Shown: one piece after another, positions 1-7,886 of the stretch
Layout: each line of letters begins with the position of its first letter
Position numbering within the stretch: the first letter of the stretch is position 1
Assembly: GCA_018651345.1 (NCBI GenBank)
Contig: JABIEF010000073.1
Location: 1-64,000, forward strand
Reading direction: 5' to 3'
Length of the DNA stretch: 64,000 nucleotides
Source: Rhodobiaceae bacterium
Lineage (GTDB): Bacteria; Pseudomonadota; Alphaproteobacteria; Rhizobiales; TMED25
Notes under the pieces: generated by a model
Database searches by the model: none
What the model was told of the DNA's origin: nothing
Seen by the model: the letters and a program-made list of their open reading frames with translations, nothing else
Position numbers and translations under genes: made by a program

Positions 1-525
1 GCACACGCAAGAAAAAATAAGATTGTAATTGGACTATGTGGAGGCTATCAGATGCTTGGAAAAATTATAGACGATCCCTTTGGTGCAGAAGGTTCGATTA
101 GAAAAATTGATGGGTTGGGACTCCTTGATGTCATCACGGTATTAGAAAAAGAAAAAAAAGTTAAAAAATTAATTGCTACCCATCTTTTTGACAATAAAAC
201 CATTGAAGGCTATGAAATACATCTTGGGAAAACCTCAGGATTAGATTGTGATAGACCAATGTTTAAATTTGACCAAAAAATAGAGGGTGCAATTTCATCA
301 AATTATAAAATATACGGAACTTATCTGCATGGTTTTTTTAACAATAAAGGAGCATGCGAATGGCTTTTAAATTTATGCAATCAGTCTAACTATAAAAATG
401 ATATAGTAGATTATAATATGAAAGTTAACGAAATACTCGACAGCCTTGCCGAACACCTAGAAAAACATTTGGATTGGAAAAAAATATTAGAAATATCAGA
501 AAATTATGCTAGGAATAAACACTAA
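1..525 (+). CDS. cobQ: Cobyric acid synthase, C-terminal part (5' end outside window)
   Basis: This is the glutamine amidotransferase end of cobyric acid synthase, which uses glutamine nitrogen and ATP to amidate four side chains of adenosylcobyrinic diamide in cobalamin synthesis. The reading frame is open from base 1, so the gene is cut by the window edge; 174 residues are visible. The nucleophile elbow GLCGGYQMLG lies at visible residues 11-20 with the catalytic Cys at residue 13, and the catalytic His sits in GTYLHGFF. The first ATG in frame (base 52) lies inside the conserved motif and is not a start. The 3' end overlaps the convergent cobD gene by 30 bp. Family assignment is firm from the motifs and from the neighbouring cob genes. 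Confidence 0.93.
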   Translation, partial: AHARKNKIVIGLCGGYQMLGKIIDDPFGAEGSIRKIDGLGLLDVITVLEKEKKVKKLIATHLFDNKTIEGYEIHLGKTSGLDCDRPMFKFDQKIEGAISSNYKIYGTYLHGFFNNKGACEWLLNLCNQSNYKNDIVDYNMKVNEILDSLAEHLEKHLDWKKILEISENYARNKH

Positions 526-1467
526 TAACAAAATAATAACACCAACTATATTTGCTGTCGTATAAATCCAAAGACTTCTTGTTAAATGATTATCATCAAT
601 ATCTCTTTCCCCAGACACATTCATAATCCCTTCATCTACTTCTTCTTGCTCGTATATCCTTAGTCCACCTAAAGACACTCCAAGGGCTCCTGACATTGCG
701 GATTCAGGCCAACCAGAATTTGGCGAACTATGTTTATTATGATCTTCTTTTGTAATCTTTATAGACGACTTAAAGTCTTCTCTTAGAATAAAGGATGCTA
801 TAATTATTAAAACCGATGAAAATCTAGCTGGAACATAATTCAATAAATCATCGAACCTAGCTGTAAACATACCAAAATCAATATATTTACTATTTTTATG
901 GCCGATCATGCTATCTGCAGTATTGATTAATTTATATATCAATAAACCAGGTATACCAAAGATTAAATACCATAATATAGGCGCAACAACACCGTCAGAA
1001 AAATTTTCTGCAAGGCTTTCAATAGCAGCCCTTAGGATACCACCAAAATCTAAGTTACTTACATCTCTTCCAACAATAAGTGACAGCTTACTCCTGCCTT
1101 CTTCTAATCCCTCTTGTATTAGAGAGGAATTAACAGCTTTTACATGGTCAAATAACGACCTAGCAGCAATAAATACAGACACAAAAATAGCTTCAAATAT
1201 TATACTAAAAGGGAATATTAGAAATAATTTTTCAAGAAATAATCCTATCAAATAGGCAAGAAATGTCATCGCAACAACTACAGCTGCTCCATTTAAAATT
1301 TTTGCATTAGAAGAAAATTCTTCTCTATTGAATTCGTTATCTAACCAATCTATAAATTTTCCGAAATACTTTATAGGGTGATTTATTTTTTTCCAGAAAA
1401 AATGATTATCTCCCCAGATTCCATCAATTGCCAAAGCTATCAAAATAATAAAAATATGTTCGTTCAT
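496..1467 (-). CDS. cobD: Adenosylcobinamide-phosphate synthase (CobD/CbiB)
   Basis: This 323-residue integral membrane protein matches CobD/CbiB, which attaches aminopropanol (or its phosphate) to adenosylcobyric acid to give adenosylcobinamide (phosphate). The start MNEHIFIILIALAIDGIWGD carries the typical N-terminal hydrophobic segment followed by an Asp. A family-typical stretch near residues 145-160 (AAIESLAENFSDGVVAP) and SGWPESAMSGALGV near residue 255 are both visible. Several hydrophobic segments and a hydrophobic C-terminus fit the usual polytopic topology. It lies last in a cobT-cobC-cobD minus-strand run, 17 bp after cobC, and converges on cobQ with overlapping 3' ends. Length is normal for the family. 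Confidence 0.93.
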   Translation of the reverse strand: MNEHIFIILIALAIDGIWGDNHFFWKKINHPIKYFGKFIDWLDNEFNREEFSSNAKILNGAAVVVAMTFLAYLIGLFLEKLFLIFPFSIIFEAIFVSVFIAARSLFDHVKAVNSSLIQEGLEEGRSKLSLIVGRDVSNLDFGGILRAAIESLAENFSDGVVAPILWYLIFGIPGLLIYKLINTADSMIGHKNSKYIDFGMFTARFDDLLNYVPARFSSVLIIIASFILREDFKSSIKITKEDHNKHSSPNSGWPESAMSGALGVSLGGLRIYEQEEVDEGIMNVSGERDIDDNHLTRSLWIYTTANIVGVIILLLVFIPSIIF

Positions 1468-1484
1468 TTAAGCGCACACCCATG

Positions 1485-2474
1485 TTATATTTTTCTAATT
1501 GTATTAATAAGATATTCTAAAGTTTCTTTATCCTTTGGAACGCCTATCCTTATCCACCGACTATTATAATCAAATATTCTTGTCCAAATACCCTTATTAG
1601 CCAACTCATGTTGCATTTTTTTCGCATTTTTTACTGATATTAATGTAAAAAACGCAGTACTTCCATTAATATTATAACCTGATGAAAATAAATCTGAATT
1701 TAATTCTTCTGATAATTTTAATAAAAGCGACCGCGTTCCTTTAATCCAATCAATATCTGATATTGCTTTTGTTGCAATATTTAATGCTACGGTTGATACC
1801 GGCCAAGGTCCAAGAATATTTTCTAGATTAGATATCTGATCTTTATTACCTATAGCAAACCCTATCCTTAAACCAGCTAAGCCAAAAAATTTACCAAATG
1901 ATTTAAGTATAATAATATTCTTATTATGCAAATTTTTTACAAAAGATAATTCAGGTGTAACATCTATAAATGATTCATCTATAATTAATAGACCATTATT
2001 TTTCTCTATTTTACTGTATATCTCTTCTATATCAGAATGACTATATATCAAACCATCTGGATTATTTGGATTAGTAATAACAATTATATCTTCATTTAAA
2101 ATCTGGTCTATTTTATTTATCTCTCTTACAGAATGATTTGCACTCTTCCAAGAAATTGAATGCTCACTGTATGTTGGAGAAAAGATTGCAACATTTTTTT
2201 TAATACTAAAAATATACGGCAATATATTTATCAAGCTTTGTGCGCCAGAAGAAATACAGAGACTATTGGCATTCAAAACTCCATAATAGTTTTTAGCAGC
2301 AGCGACCAATTTATCATAAGAATCTTTTGTTGGTAGCGTGTCTAAATTTGACAAACTAATGCCTGAGCTATCATAGCTATTTAGGTTTATACCTGTTGAG
2401 AGATCGATCCAGCTATCAATCAATATGTGATTGAATACCTTCTTCGCCTCTGTCAAGTCGCCTCCATGTCTCAT
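1485..2474 (-). CDS. cobC: Threonine-phosphate decarboxylase-like aminotransferase (CobC)
   Basis: A 329-residue fold-type I PLP enzyme of the histidinol-phosphate aminotransferase/CobC group. In cobalamin synthesis such proteins make (R)-1-amino-2-propanol phosphate from threonine phosphate. Visible motifs are TNPNNPDG (134-141), IIDESF (164-169), and SFGKFFGLAGLRIG (192-205), where Lys195 is the expected Schiff-base residue. The N-terminus MRHGGDLTEA is typical of CobC. It sits between cobT and cobD on the same strand, which favours CobC over HisC. Alphaproteobacteria use the name cobC for this gene; in enteric nomenclature the same activity is called CobD. The PLP assignment is certain and the substrate is inferred from context. 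Confidence 0.9.
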   Translation of the reverse strand: MRHGGDLTEAKKVFNHILIDSWIDLSTGINLNSYDSSGISLSNLDTLPTKDSYDKLVAAAKNYYGVLNANSLCISSGAQSLINILPYIFSIKKNVAIFSPTYSEHSISWKSANHSVREINKIDQILNEDIIVITNPNNPDGLIYSHSDIEEIYSKIEKNNGLLIIDESFIDVTPELSFVKNLHNKNIIILKSFGKFFGLAGLRIGFAIGNKDQISNLENILGPWPVSTVALNIATKAISDIDWIKGTRSLLLKLSEELNSDLFSSGYNINGSTAFFTLISVKNAKKMQHELANKGIWTRIFDYNSRWIRIGVPKDKETLEYLINTIRKI

Positions 2475-2531
2475 TAAACACCGATCTTAATTATATTATA
2501 TATTTGGACCCACGCATTTCAATCAAAGGTA

Positions 2532-3557
2532 TTAAAGCTTATTTGAAACCTTAGCTTCATCAAAAGTAGCCATGTTGTTGTGAATATTCAGTGCTGTAAT
2601 CAATATTTGCAAAGAAATTGCAGCTCCAGACGCCTCTCCTAATTTCATATTAAGGTCTAGGATTGGTTCTTTTCCAATATTTTCTAATAATCTACGATGA
2701 CCTTTCTCGTCCGATAGATGGCCTACAATACAATGGTCGAGTGATCCTGGACTAATTTTATGCATGATAGCTGCAGCAGCACAAACTGGAAATCCATCAA
2801 GAATAACCGGGATTCTTTCAAATCTAGACGCCAAAATAGCACCAAATATTGCTGCAAATTCTCTTCCACCCATACACCGCAAGATTTCAAGGGGATTTCT
2901 ATTCTTATGTAATTTTAGAGCCTTTTCTATAACTTGAACTTTTGTTTCTATCATTTTCTTGTCTGCGCCCGTTCCGGAGCCTACCCAATCTAGAACATCA
3001 CCGCCGTATAATGCGGCACAAATACAAGAAGCAACCGTTGTATTACCAATACCCATCTCTCCTAAGCACAACACACCTGGTCCACTGGATATCGCTTCTC
3101 TCCCATACAATATAGCAGAGATACAATCTTTTTCGCTCATCGCCTCTTCTTTACAAATATCACCAGTTGGGCTTTCGATAGCTAAGTCAAATACTTGCAG
3201 ACCTGTATCATGAATTTTACATATTTGATTTATAGCAGCATATCCGGATTTAAAGCTATTTACCATTTCTTCAGTGACTGAACTTGGGTAAGGAGAAATA
3301 GAATTGGAAGTAACACCATGTGTAGAAGCAAAAATTGCGACCATATTATTTTCTGCTGATGGAGGATATCTGGCTTGCCAACCAGAACACCACTCTACTA
3401 AATCTTCCAATCGTCCGAGTGATTTTTTTGGTTTCAATAAATCTTTATCCCTTAACCTAACGTTATCAATAGAATTTTGATCTATATCCGGAAAATTATC
3501 AAAAAAATTAATTATATCATTGAAAGATGGTAAAGATTTTGGTTTGATATTATTCAT
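2532..3557 (-). CDS. cobT: Nicotinate-nucleotide--dimethylbenzimidazole phosphoribosyltransferase
   Basis: CobT transfers the phosphoribosyl group of nicotinate mononucleotide to 5,6-dimethylbenzimidazole, making alpha-ribazole phosphate for the lower loop of cobalamin. The 341-residue length is normal. The family stretches GEMGIGNTTVA (about 165-175), VGSGTGADKKM (about 190-200) and the C-terminal KLGEASGAA are present; the Glu in the last one corresponds to the catalytic Glu of the family. It is the first gene of the minus-strand run cobT-cobC-cobD and is divergent from cobS with 55 bp between start codons, too short a gap for a cobalamin riboswitch. Cytoplasmic. Confidence 0.94.
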   Translation of the reverse strand: MNNIKPKSLPSFNDIINFFDNFPDIDQNSIDNVRLRDKDLLKPKKSLGRLEDLVEWCSGWQARYPPSAENNMVAIFASTHGVTSNSISPYPSSVTEEMVNSFKSGYAAINQICKIHDTGLQVFDLAIESPTGDICKEEAMSEKDCISAILYGREAISSGPGVLCLGEMGIGNTTVASCICAALYGGDVLDWVGSGTGADKKMIETKVQVIEKALKLHKNRNPLEILRCMGGREFAAIFGAILASRFERIPVILDGFPVCAAAAIMHKISPGSLDHCIVGHLSDEKGHRRLLENIGKEPILDLNMKLGEASGAAISLQILITALNIHNNMATFDEAKVSNKL

Positions 3558-3600
3558 TAATGATACTATCCTTAATTTGTATCGGCAGTTATATATTCAC

Positions 3601-3606
3601 AGGAGG
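3601..3606 (+). promoter_or_regulatory. Strong Shine-Dalgarno deciding the cobS start
   Basis: A perfect AGGAGG lies 6 nt upstream of the ATG at 3613. It selects this start over the longer in-frame extension back to 3520, which would overlap the divergent cobT coding region and encode a non-conserved stretch. Confidence 0.85.
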
Positions 3607-3612
3607 CTAATT

Positions 3613-4416
3613 ATGATTAAAATTAAATATCTATCTTCTTTTGTCAATGAATTTGGTGATTATAAAAAAGATATATTACATTTATTATCATTTTTTACCA
3701 TCATACCAATAAAATCAAATACAAAAACTAAGCTTTCAAAATCATTATACGCATTGCCACTCGTTAGCTTAATAATTGGCGTTATTGCTGCTATACCTCT
3801 GTTAACTCTATCTTTGATTAACATGCCTAATTTAATTATCTCAATAATTACAATTTTTACATTGATACTTGTAACCGGTGCTCTACACGAAGATGGGATC
3901 GCTGATTTTATGGATAGCTTTGGCGGAGCAAAATCAAAAACTAAAAAAATAGAAATTCTAAGTGATAGCAATATTGGCTCGTATGGAACGATTGCACTAA
4001 TATTATCAATATTAACTAGAATTATAGCTCTTTATTTAATACTGGAATCAAGTGGAATTTTATCTGCAATATCTGCTCTCCTTGCGGTTTCTGTATTATC
4101 AAGAACTACAATGATACATATTCTGACAACGCTTCCAGCGGTTAAAAAAAGCGGTCTTGGTCATAGCGCAACAATGCCAGAAAAAAATATTTTGATTTTT
4201 AGTTATTCCTTGTCAATACTCATTATATCACTATTAACAATTCCAGCATTTGGCTTTCTAGGACTCTTCTTTGTAATTTCTTCCGGAATCTTAGCGTCTC
4301 TATTAGTAACATCAATAGCATTTAAACATTTAGGCGGCCAAACAGGAGATGTTTGCGGAAGTGTTCAACAAATATCAGAAATATTAATATATTTATCGCT
4401 ACTTATAATCATATAA
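3613..4416 (+). CDS. cobS: Adenosylcobinamide-GDP ribazoletransferase (cobalamin synthase)
   Basis: CobS is the membrane enzyme that joins alpha-ribazole (phosphate) to adenosylcobinamide-GDP, the last assembly step of adenosylcobalamin. The protein has 267 residues from the ATG at 3613, which follows an AGGAGG ribosome-binding site. Visible family motifs are FFTIIPIKS near the N-terminus, ALHEDGIADFMDSFGG (metal-binding acidic residues) and KHLGGQTGDVCGSVQQISE near the C-terminus. At least five hydrophobic segments are seen. It is transcribed divergently from cobT, so nucleotide-loop assembly genes sit on both sides of a 55-bp intergenic region. Assignment is firm. Confidence 0.94.
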   Translation: MIKIKYLSSFVNEFGDYKKDILHLLSFFTIIPIKSNTKTKLSKSLYALPLVSLIIGVIAAIPLLTLSLINMPNLIISIITIFTLILVTGALHEDGIADFMDSFGGAKSKTKKIEILSDSNIGSYGTIALILSILTRIIALYLILESSGILSAISALLAVSVLSRTTMIHILTTLPAVKKSGLGHSATMPEKNILIFSYSLSILIISLLTIPAFGFLGLFFVISSGILASLLVTSIAFKHLGGQTGDVCGSVQQISEILIYLSLLIII

Positions 4417-4458
4417 TATAACTTAAAATTTCTAAGAAAATAATGCACCTAAATTAAA

Positions 4459-5955
4459 ATGTATAAAAAAGTAAGAACAGACCTAAAGCCAAATACGTTA
4501 GAATTCGAAAATATACCTTTTGTAAATGAAAATGGTTTTCGTGAATACGATGTCCGGTGGAAGTACCCAGATGAAATAAATTTACCTGGAATCCATATAT
4601 TAGGCTTGGCGATTGCTAATTATCTAATAGAAAAAAAAGTTCAAAAAATCATCATTGCCCATGACTACAGATCATATTCATCGTCAATAAAATTAGCTTT
4701 ATCATCTGGGTTGGTTGCCGGAGGATTAAAAGTTTTTGATATTGGTCTGGCAATAACACCAATGGCCTACTTTGCTCAAAAATTTTTAAATATTGACGGT
4801 GTTGCGATGGTTACAGCCAGCCATAATGAAAATGGGTGGACAGGAATTAAAATTGGCTACGAACCTCCACTTACACTTGGACCAAATGAAATTATTGACT
4901 TAAAAGAAAGAGTTTTTGGCAATAAAATAAAGCAAATTGATGGTGGCGGATATGAATTTATAAACAATATATCCAACGCTTACACAAAACAATTACTAGA
5001 AAATAAAAATTATTCAAGAAAGATTAAAGCCGTTGTTGCTTGCGGGAATGGCACTGCAGGATGGTTGGCACCCGACATACTAAAGAAACTAGGGATTGAT
5101 GTAGTGCCCCTTCATTGTGATCTAGATTATCGATTTCCAAATTACAATCCGAATCCTGAAGATATGATTATGTTGGATTCACTATCAGAATGCGTTATAG
5201 AAAATAATGCAGATATAGGATTAGCTTTTGACGGAGATGGCGATAGATGTGGAGTGGTTGATAATAAAGGAAATCCAATTTTTGCTGATAAAATAGGCGT
5301 ATTAATAGCAAGAGGAATATCAAAAAAATATAAGAATTCAAAATTTATCGTTGACGTTAAGTCAACAAGTCTCTTTCAAACGGATGATATTCTCAAAAAA
5401 AATAGTGCAAATATTGAATATTGGAAAACTGGTCACAGTCATATAAAAAGAAGATCTTACGAGACTTCTGCAATAGCTGGATTTGAAAAAAGTGGTCATT
5501 ATTTCTTTAATAAGCCAATAGGATACGGCTATGATGATGGTTTAGCGTCTGCTATAAATATCCTTAACTTGCTAGAGTCTAACAAGACATTATCAATGTT
5601 TGATTTATATCAAACATTAGAAAGAACATGGAGCACACCAACAATGAATGCCCACTGTCCCGATGAAAAAAAATACTCTTTAGTAGACAATGCGGTAAAA
5701 TATTTTGAGGGATTAAAAAAAAATAAAACTAAGATTGACGGTCAATTCATATCAAAAAATATAACTATTAATGGAATAAGATGTACACTCTCAGACGGCA
5801 CGTGGGGACTAATTAGAGCTTCATCAAACAAACCTGAATTAGTGGTAGTAATAGAGAGCCCCGTGTCTGAGAAACGCATGCAGGCGATGTACGAAATCAT
5901 TAAAGACTGGATTAATAAGCAAGACGAGGTTGGAAAATTTAATCAAACCATATAG
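4459..5955 (+). CDS. Phosphomannomutase/phosphoglucomutase family protein
   Basis: A 498-residue alpha-D-phosphohexomutase that interconverts hexose 1- and 6-phosphates for cell-surface sugar synthesis. Catalytic elements appear in order: the phosphoserine loop TASHNENGWTG with Ser121, the metal-binding loop DGDGDR at 259-264, the sugar-binding GFEKSGHYFF near 347-356, and a C-terminal phosphate-binding stretch (RASSNKPEL). Length and motif order resemble AlgC/ManB and bacterial PMM/PGM. Substrate preference (mannose versus glucose) cannot be read from the sequence. The gene stands 42 bp after cobS, without pathway neighbours, and converges on dusA. Confidence 0.88.
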   Translation: MYKKVRTDLKPNTLEFENIPFVNENGFREYDVRWKYPDEINLPGIHILGLAIANYLIEKKVQKIIIAHDYRSYSSSIKLALSSGLVAGGLKVFDIGLAITPMAYFAQKFLNIDGVAMVTASHNENGWTGIKIGYEPPLTLGPNEIIDLKERVFGNKIKQIDGGGYEFINNISNAYTKQLLENKNYSRKIKAVVACGNGTAGWLAPDILKKLGIDVVPLHCDLDYRFPNYNPNPEDMIMLDSLSECVIENNADIGLAFDGDGDRCGVVDNKGNPIFADKIGVLIARGISKKYKNSKFIVDVKSTSLFQTDDILKKNSANIEYWKTGHSHIKRRSYETSAIAGFEKSGHYFFNKPIGYGYDDGLASAINILNLLESNKTLSMFDLYQTLERTWSTPTMNAHCPDEKKYSLVDNAVKYFEGLKKNKTKIDGQFISKNITINGIRCTLSDGTWGLIRASSNKPELVVVIESPVSEKRMQAMYEIIKDWINKQDEVGKFNQTI

Positions 5956-5976
5956 ATAGATTCATCTAAATACACA

Positions 5977-6984
5977 TTATGCCGCAGTCTTTTTTATATG
6001 ACTTTGCAATGCTTCAGCATAGGTTTCATAAGACTCAAGAATATATCCTGGATTAACTTCTTTGTAGTTAACACTTGTTAAATTTTTTCTCCAGACCTTC
6101 GCAGAAGGTGTATTATAAAAAAAATTAATAATTGGACGAATAAGATTTGGAATAGATACTCCCGATGAGTGCTGTAAATAAGCATAATCTAGATACTGTT
6201 CCAACAAAACTCTGATATCGAAATCATGGTTTGATACTCCAAAAATCTCTTCATCAACATTGGCCAGCAACATTGGATCCTGAATAATAGCTCTGCCCAA
6301 CATAACTCCATCAACTTTATTCAAATGGTCTTTAATATCAGAATAACTTGTTATGCCGCCATTTATTACTATTGGCGTGCTAGAAAATAATTCTTTAATT
6401 TCATAAACAAGATCATATATTAGCGGAGGGACTTCTCTATTTTTTTTAGGACTAATTCCTGATAAAAATGCTTTCCTAGCATGTATGATAATTGCATCTA
6501 CGCCAGCTTCAGTAATGTGCTTAATAAATTTTTTTAGCTCTATTTCAGGATCTTGATTATCTATACCAATCCTGCACTTCACAGTGACTGGTATCTTTAC
6601 TTTTGATTTTATTTTTTTAACACATTTTGCAACGAGTCGAGGCTGGTCCATTAAACAAGCACCAAAATTCCCCGACTTAACTCTCACTGAAGGACATCCT
6701 ATGTTAAGGTTAATTTCATTGTACCCGAAGGACTCTGCAATTATTGAGCATTGAATAAGTTTCTCTGGATCCGATCCGCCTAGTTGAAGAGCAAGAGGAT
6801 TTTCACTTAAATTATAATTTAGCAATGACTTAGTATCACCGTAGATCAAAGCATCTACAGATATCATTTCTGTATACAAACGTATATTGGATGAAAATAA
6901 GCGCATTAAAAACCTAAAATGCCTATCGGTATATTCCATCATTGGAGCTATACAAAATCTATAGTTATTTGAATGATTTTCCAT
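5977..6984 (-). CDS. dusA: tRNA-dihydrouridine synthase A
   Basis: DusA is an FMN enzyme that reduces uridine to dihydrouridine in the D-loop of tRNA (U20/U20a). The 335-residue protein starts with RFCIAPMMEYTDRHFRFL, which is the DusA-type N-terminus (DusB and DusC differ), followed by YTEMISVDALIYGD. The catalytic Cys lies in NIGCPSVRVKSGNFGACLM. IVINGGITSY and GVMLGRAIIQDP form the phosphate-binding end of the TIM barrel. The gene is convergent with the phosphohexomutase and lies 13 bp after the hemerythrin-like gene, with which it may share a transcript. Confidence in the DusA subgroup is high. Confidence 0.93.
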   Translation of the reverse strand: MENHSNNYRFCIAPMMEYTDRHFRFLMRLFSSNIRLYTEMISVDALIYGDTKSLLNYNLSENPLALQLGGSDPEKLIQCSIIAESFGYNEINLNIGCPSVRVKSGNFGACLMDQPRLVAKCVKKIKSKVKIPVTVKCRIGIDNQDPEIELKKFIKHITEAGVDAIIIHARKAFLSGISPKKNREVPPLIYDLVYEIKELFSSTPIVINGGITSYSDIKDHLNKVDGVMLGRAIIQDPMLLANVDEEIFGVSNHDFDIRVLLEQYLDYAYLQHSSGVSIPNLIRPIINFFYNTPSAKVWRKNLTSVNYKEVNPGYILESYETYAEALQSHIKKTAA

Positions 6985-6997
6985 AAATACGCCCCAA

Positions 6998-7597
6998 TCA
7001 ATGCCCTAAGCCAAATATTGACTCACCTCTGTCAATAACTAATGGAATTATCAAGTCTTCCTCGTCAATCATGTGATTATATAATAACTTTATCAAAAAA
7101 TCATTCTCTTTTGAAAAACTCTCTATTGTGTATTTAAGTTTATCGTGTTTCTTATTTTCAATTTCATTTACTAATTTCTGGGCCAACGCAAGAGAATTAT
7201 CCATTGTATTATGGATAATTTCATGATCAGATTCTAATAAATCAAAACCGTAACGGAAAGCGCCGCTCTTATTATATAAAATTGGGAAAATATGATTATC
7301 CTCTACAGAATGATGAGAATGAAGCTGTGATAAAGTTAAATTAAATCTTTCAGGAAAAAGTTCCATAAATTTCTTATCTGCAATCATTCCATCCCTATAT
7401 TGATGGACGACATATTTAAGAGAATTACCTAACTCTCTTAATAATTCATGTCTACCAAGCCAGAATTGAGACCAATTTCCTAAATTTATATTCCCATCCC
7501 ATACTTCACGAGGATATTTATCTAAAAGATCTTGAAGAGACTTAGGGAGCCCACTTCTTTCATTTAAATAATCATTATTTTTAATATTATTAGACAT
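6998..7597 (-). CDS. Hemerythrin HHE domain protein
   Basis: A soluble 199-residue protein with a single hemerythrin-like four-helix domain, expected to bind a di-iron centre. Candidate iron ligands are visible in the usual spacing: His in HELLRELG, the LHSHHSVEDNHIFP segment, His in LLESDHEIIH, and the C-terminal HMIDEEDLIIP. Such proteins bind oxygen or nitric oxide or act in iron-sulfur repair or redox sensing; the sequence does not decide which. No YtfE-type N-terminal ScdA domain is present. It precedes dusA on the same strand by 13 bp. The specific function is unknown. Confidence 0.8.
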   Translation of the reverse strand: MSNNIKNNDYLNERSGLPKSLQDLLDKYPREVWDGNINLGNWSQFWLGRHELLRELGNSLKYVVHQYRDGMIADKKFMELFPERFNLTLSQLHSHHSVEDNHIFPILYNKSGAFRYGFDLLESDHEIIHNTMDNSLALAQKLVNEIENKKHDKLKYTIESFSKENDFLIKLLYNHMIDEEDLIIPLVIDRGESIFGLGH

Positions 7598-7686
7598 ACT
7601 CTCAACTACTTTCGTAAATTTTTATAAAAAATGTATGTTATGAAGACACATCTTATAGCATAATTTGAATGTTTTTTTATATTTTT

Positions 7687-7712
7687 TTAAAAAAAAATTA
7701 ACCCTTTATTAA
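7687..7712. promoter_or_regulatory. Candidate overlapping CtrA-type boxes (three TTAA at 11-bp spacing)
   Basis: TTAA occurs at 7687-7690, 7698-7701 and 7709-7712, so TTAA-N7-TTAA is present twice and shares the middle half-site; the second pair begins TTAACC. TTAA-N7-TTAA is the known core of the alphaproteobacterial CtrA box. The boxes lie about 180 bp upstream of a PleC/DivJ-like kinase. A- and T-tracts around the first half-site raise the chance of coincidence. Confidence 0.45.
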
Positions 7713-7820
7713 TAAGTAAAATATTTATATATAACAATAACTTATAATATATTTTTCTATTAATTTTCTATTACCATACACCATTATACTATTTTTTTAC
7801 TGGACATTTTATGATATTTT

Positions 7821-7842
7821 CGAATCAATAGTAAGTGATTCG
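7821..7842. promoter_or_regulatory. Inverted repeat containing two GANTC (CcrM-type) sites
   Basis: CGAATCA at 7821-7827 is perfectly inverted as TGATTCG at 7836-7842, with an 8-nt centre. Each arm holds a GANTC, the target of the alphaproteobacterial methyltransferase CcrM. It lies about 45 bp upstream of the kinase start, so it could be an operator or lie within the 5' untranslated region. Confidence 0.4.
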
Positions 7843-7886
7843 GTTTAGCGGCAACTAAAATACCGTATCAAGAGGAGGAATGGCTG

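Larger units (their letters stand above)
7598..7886. other. Divergent AT-rich intergenic region with regulatory-looking repeats
   Basis: This 289-bp region separates the hemerythrin-like gene (minus) from the sensor kinase gene (plus). It contains a triple TTAA array at 7687-7712, a GANTC-bearing inverted repeat at 7821-7842 and a strong Shine-Dalgarno at 7873-7878. No open reading frame of note is present. Promoters for both genes are expected here, but A+T richness makes individual -10/-35 calls unreliable. Confidence 0.6.

Noticed and set aside
3558-3612. Cobalamin riboswitch between cobT and cobS
   Set aside because: Only 55 bp lie between the two start codons, too short for the aptamer, and no B12-box-like sequence is visible.
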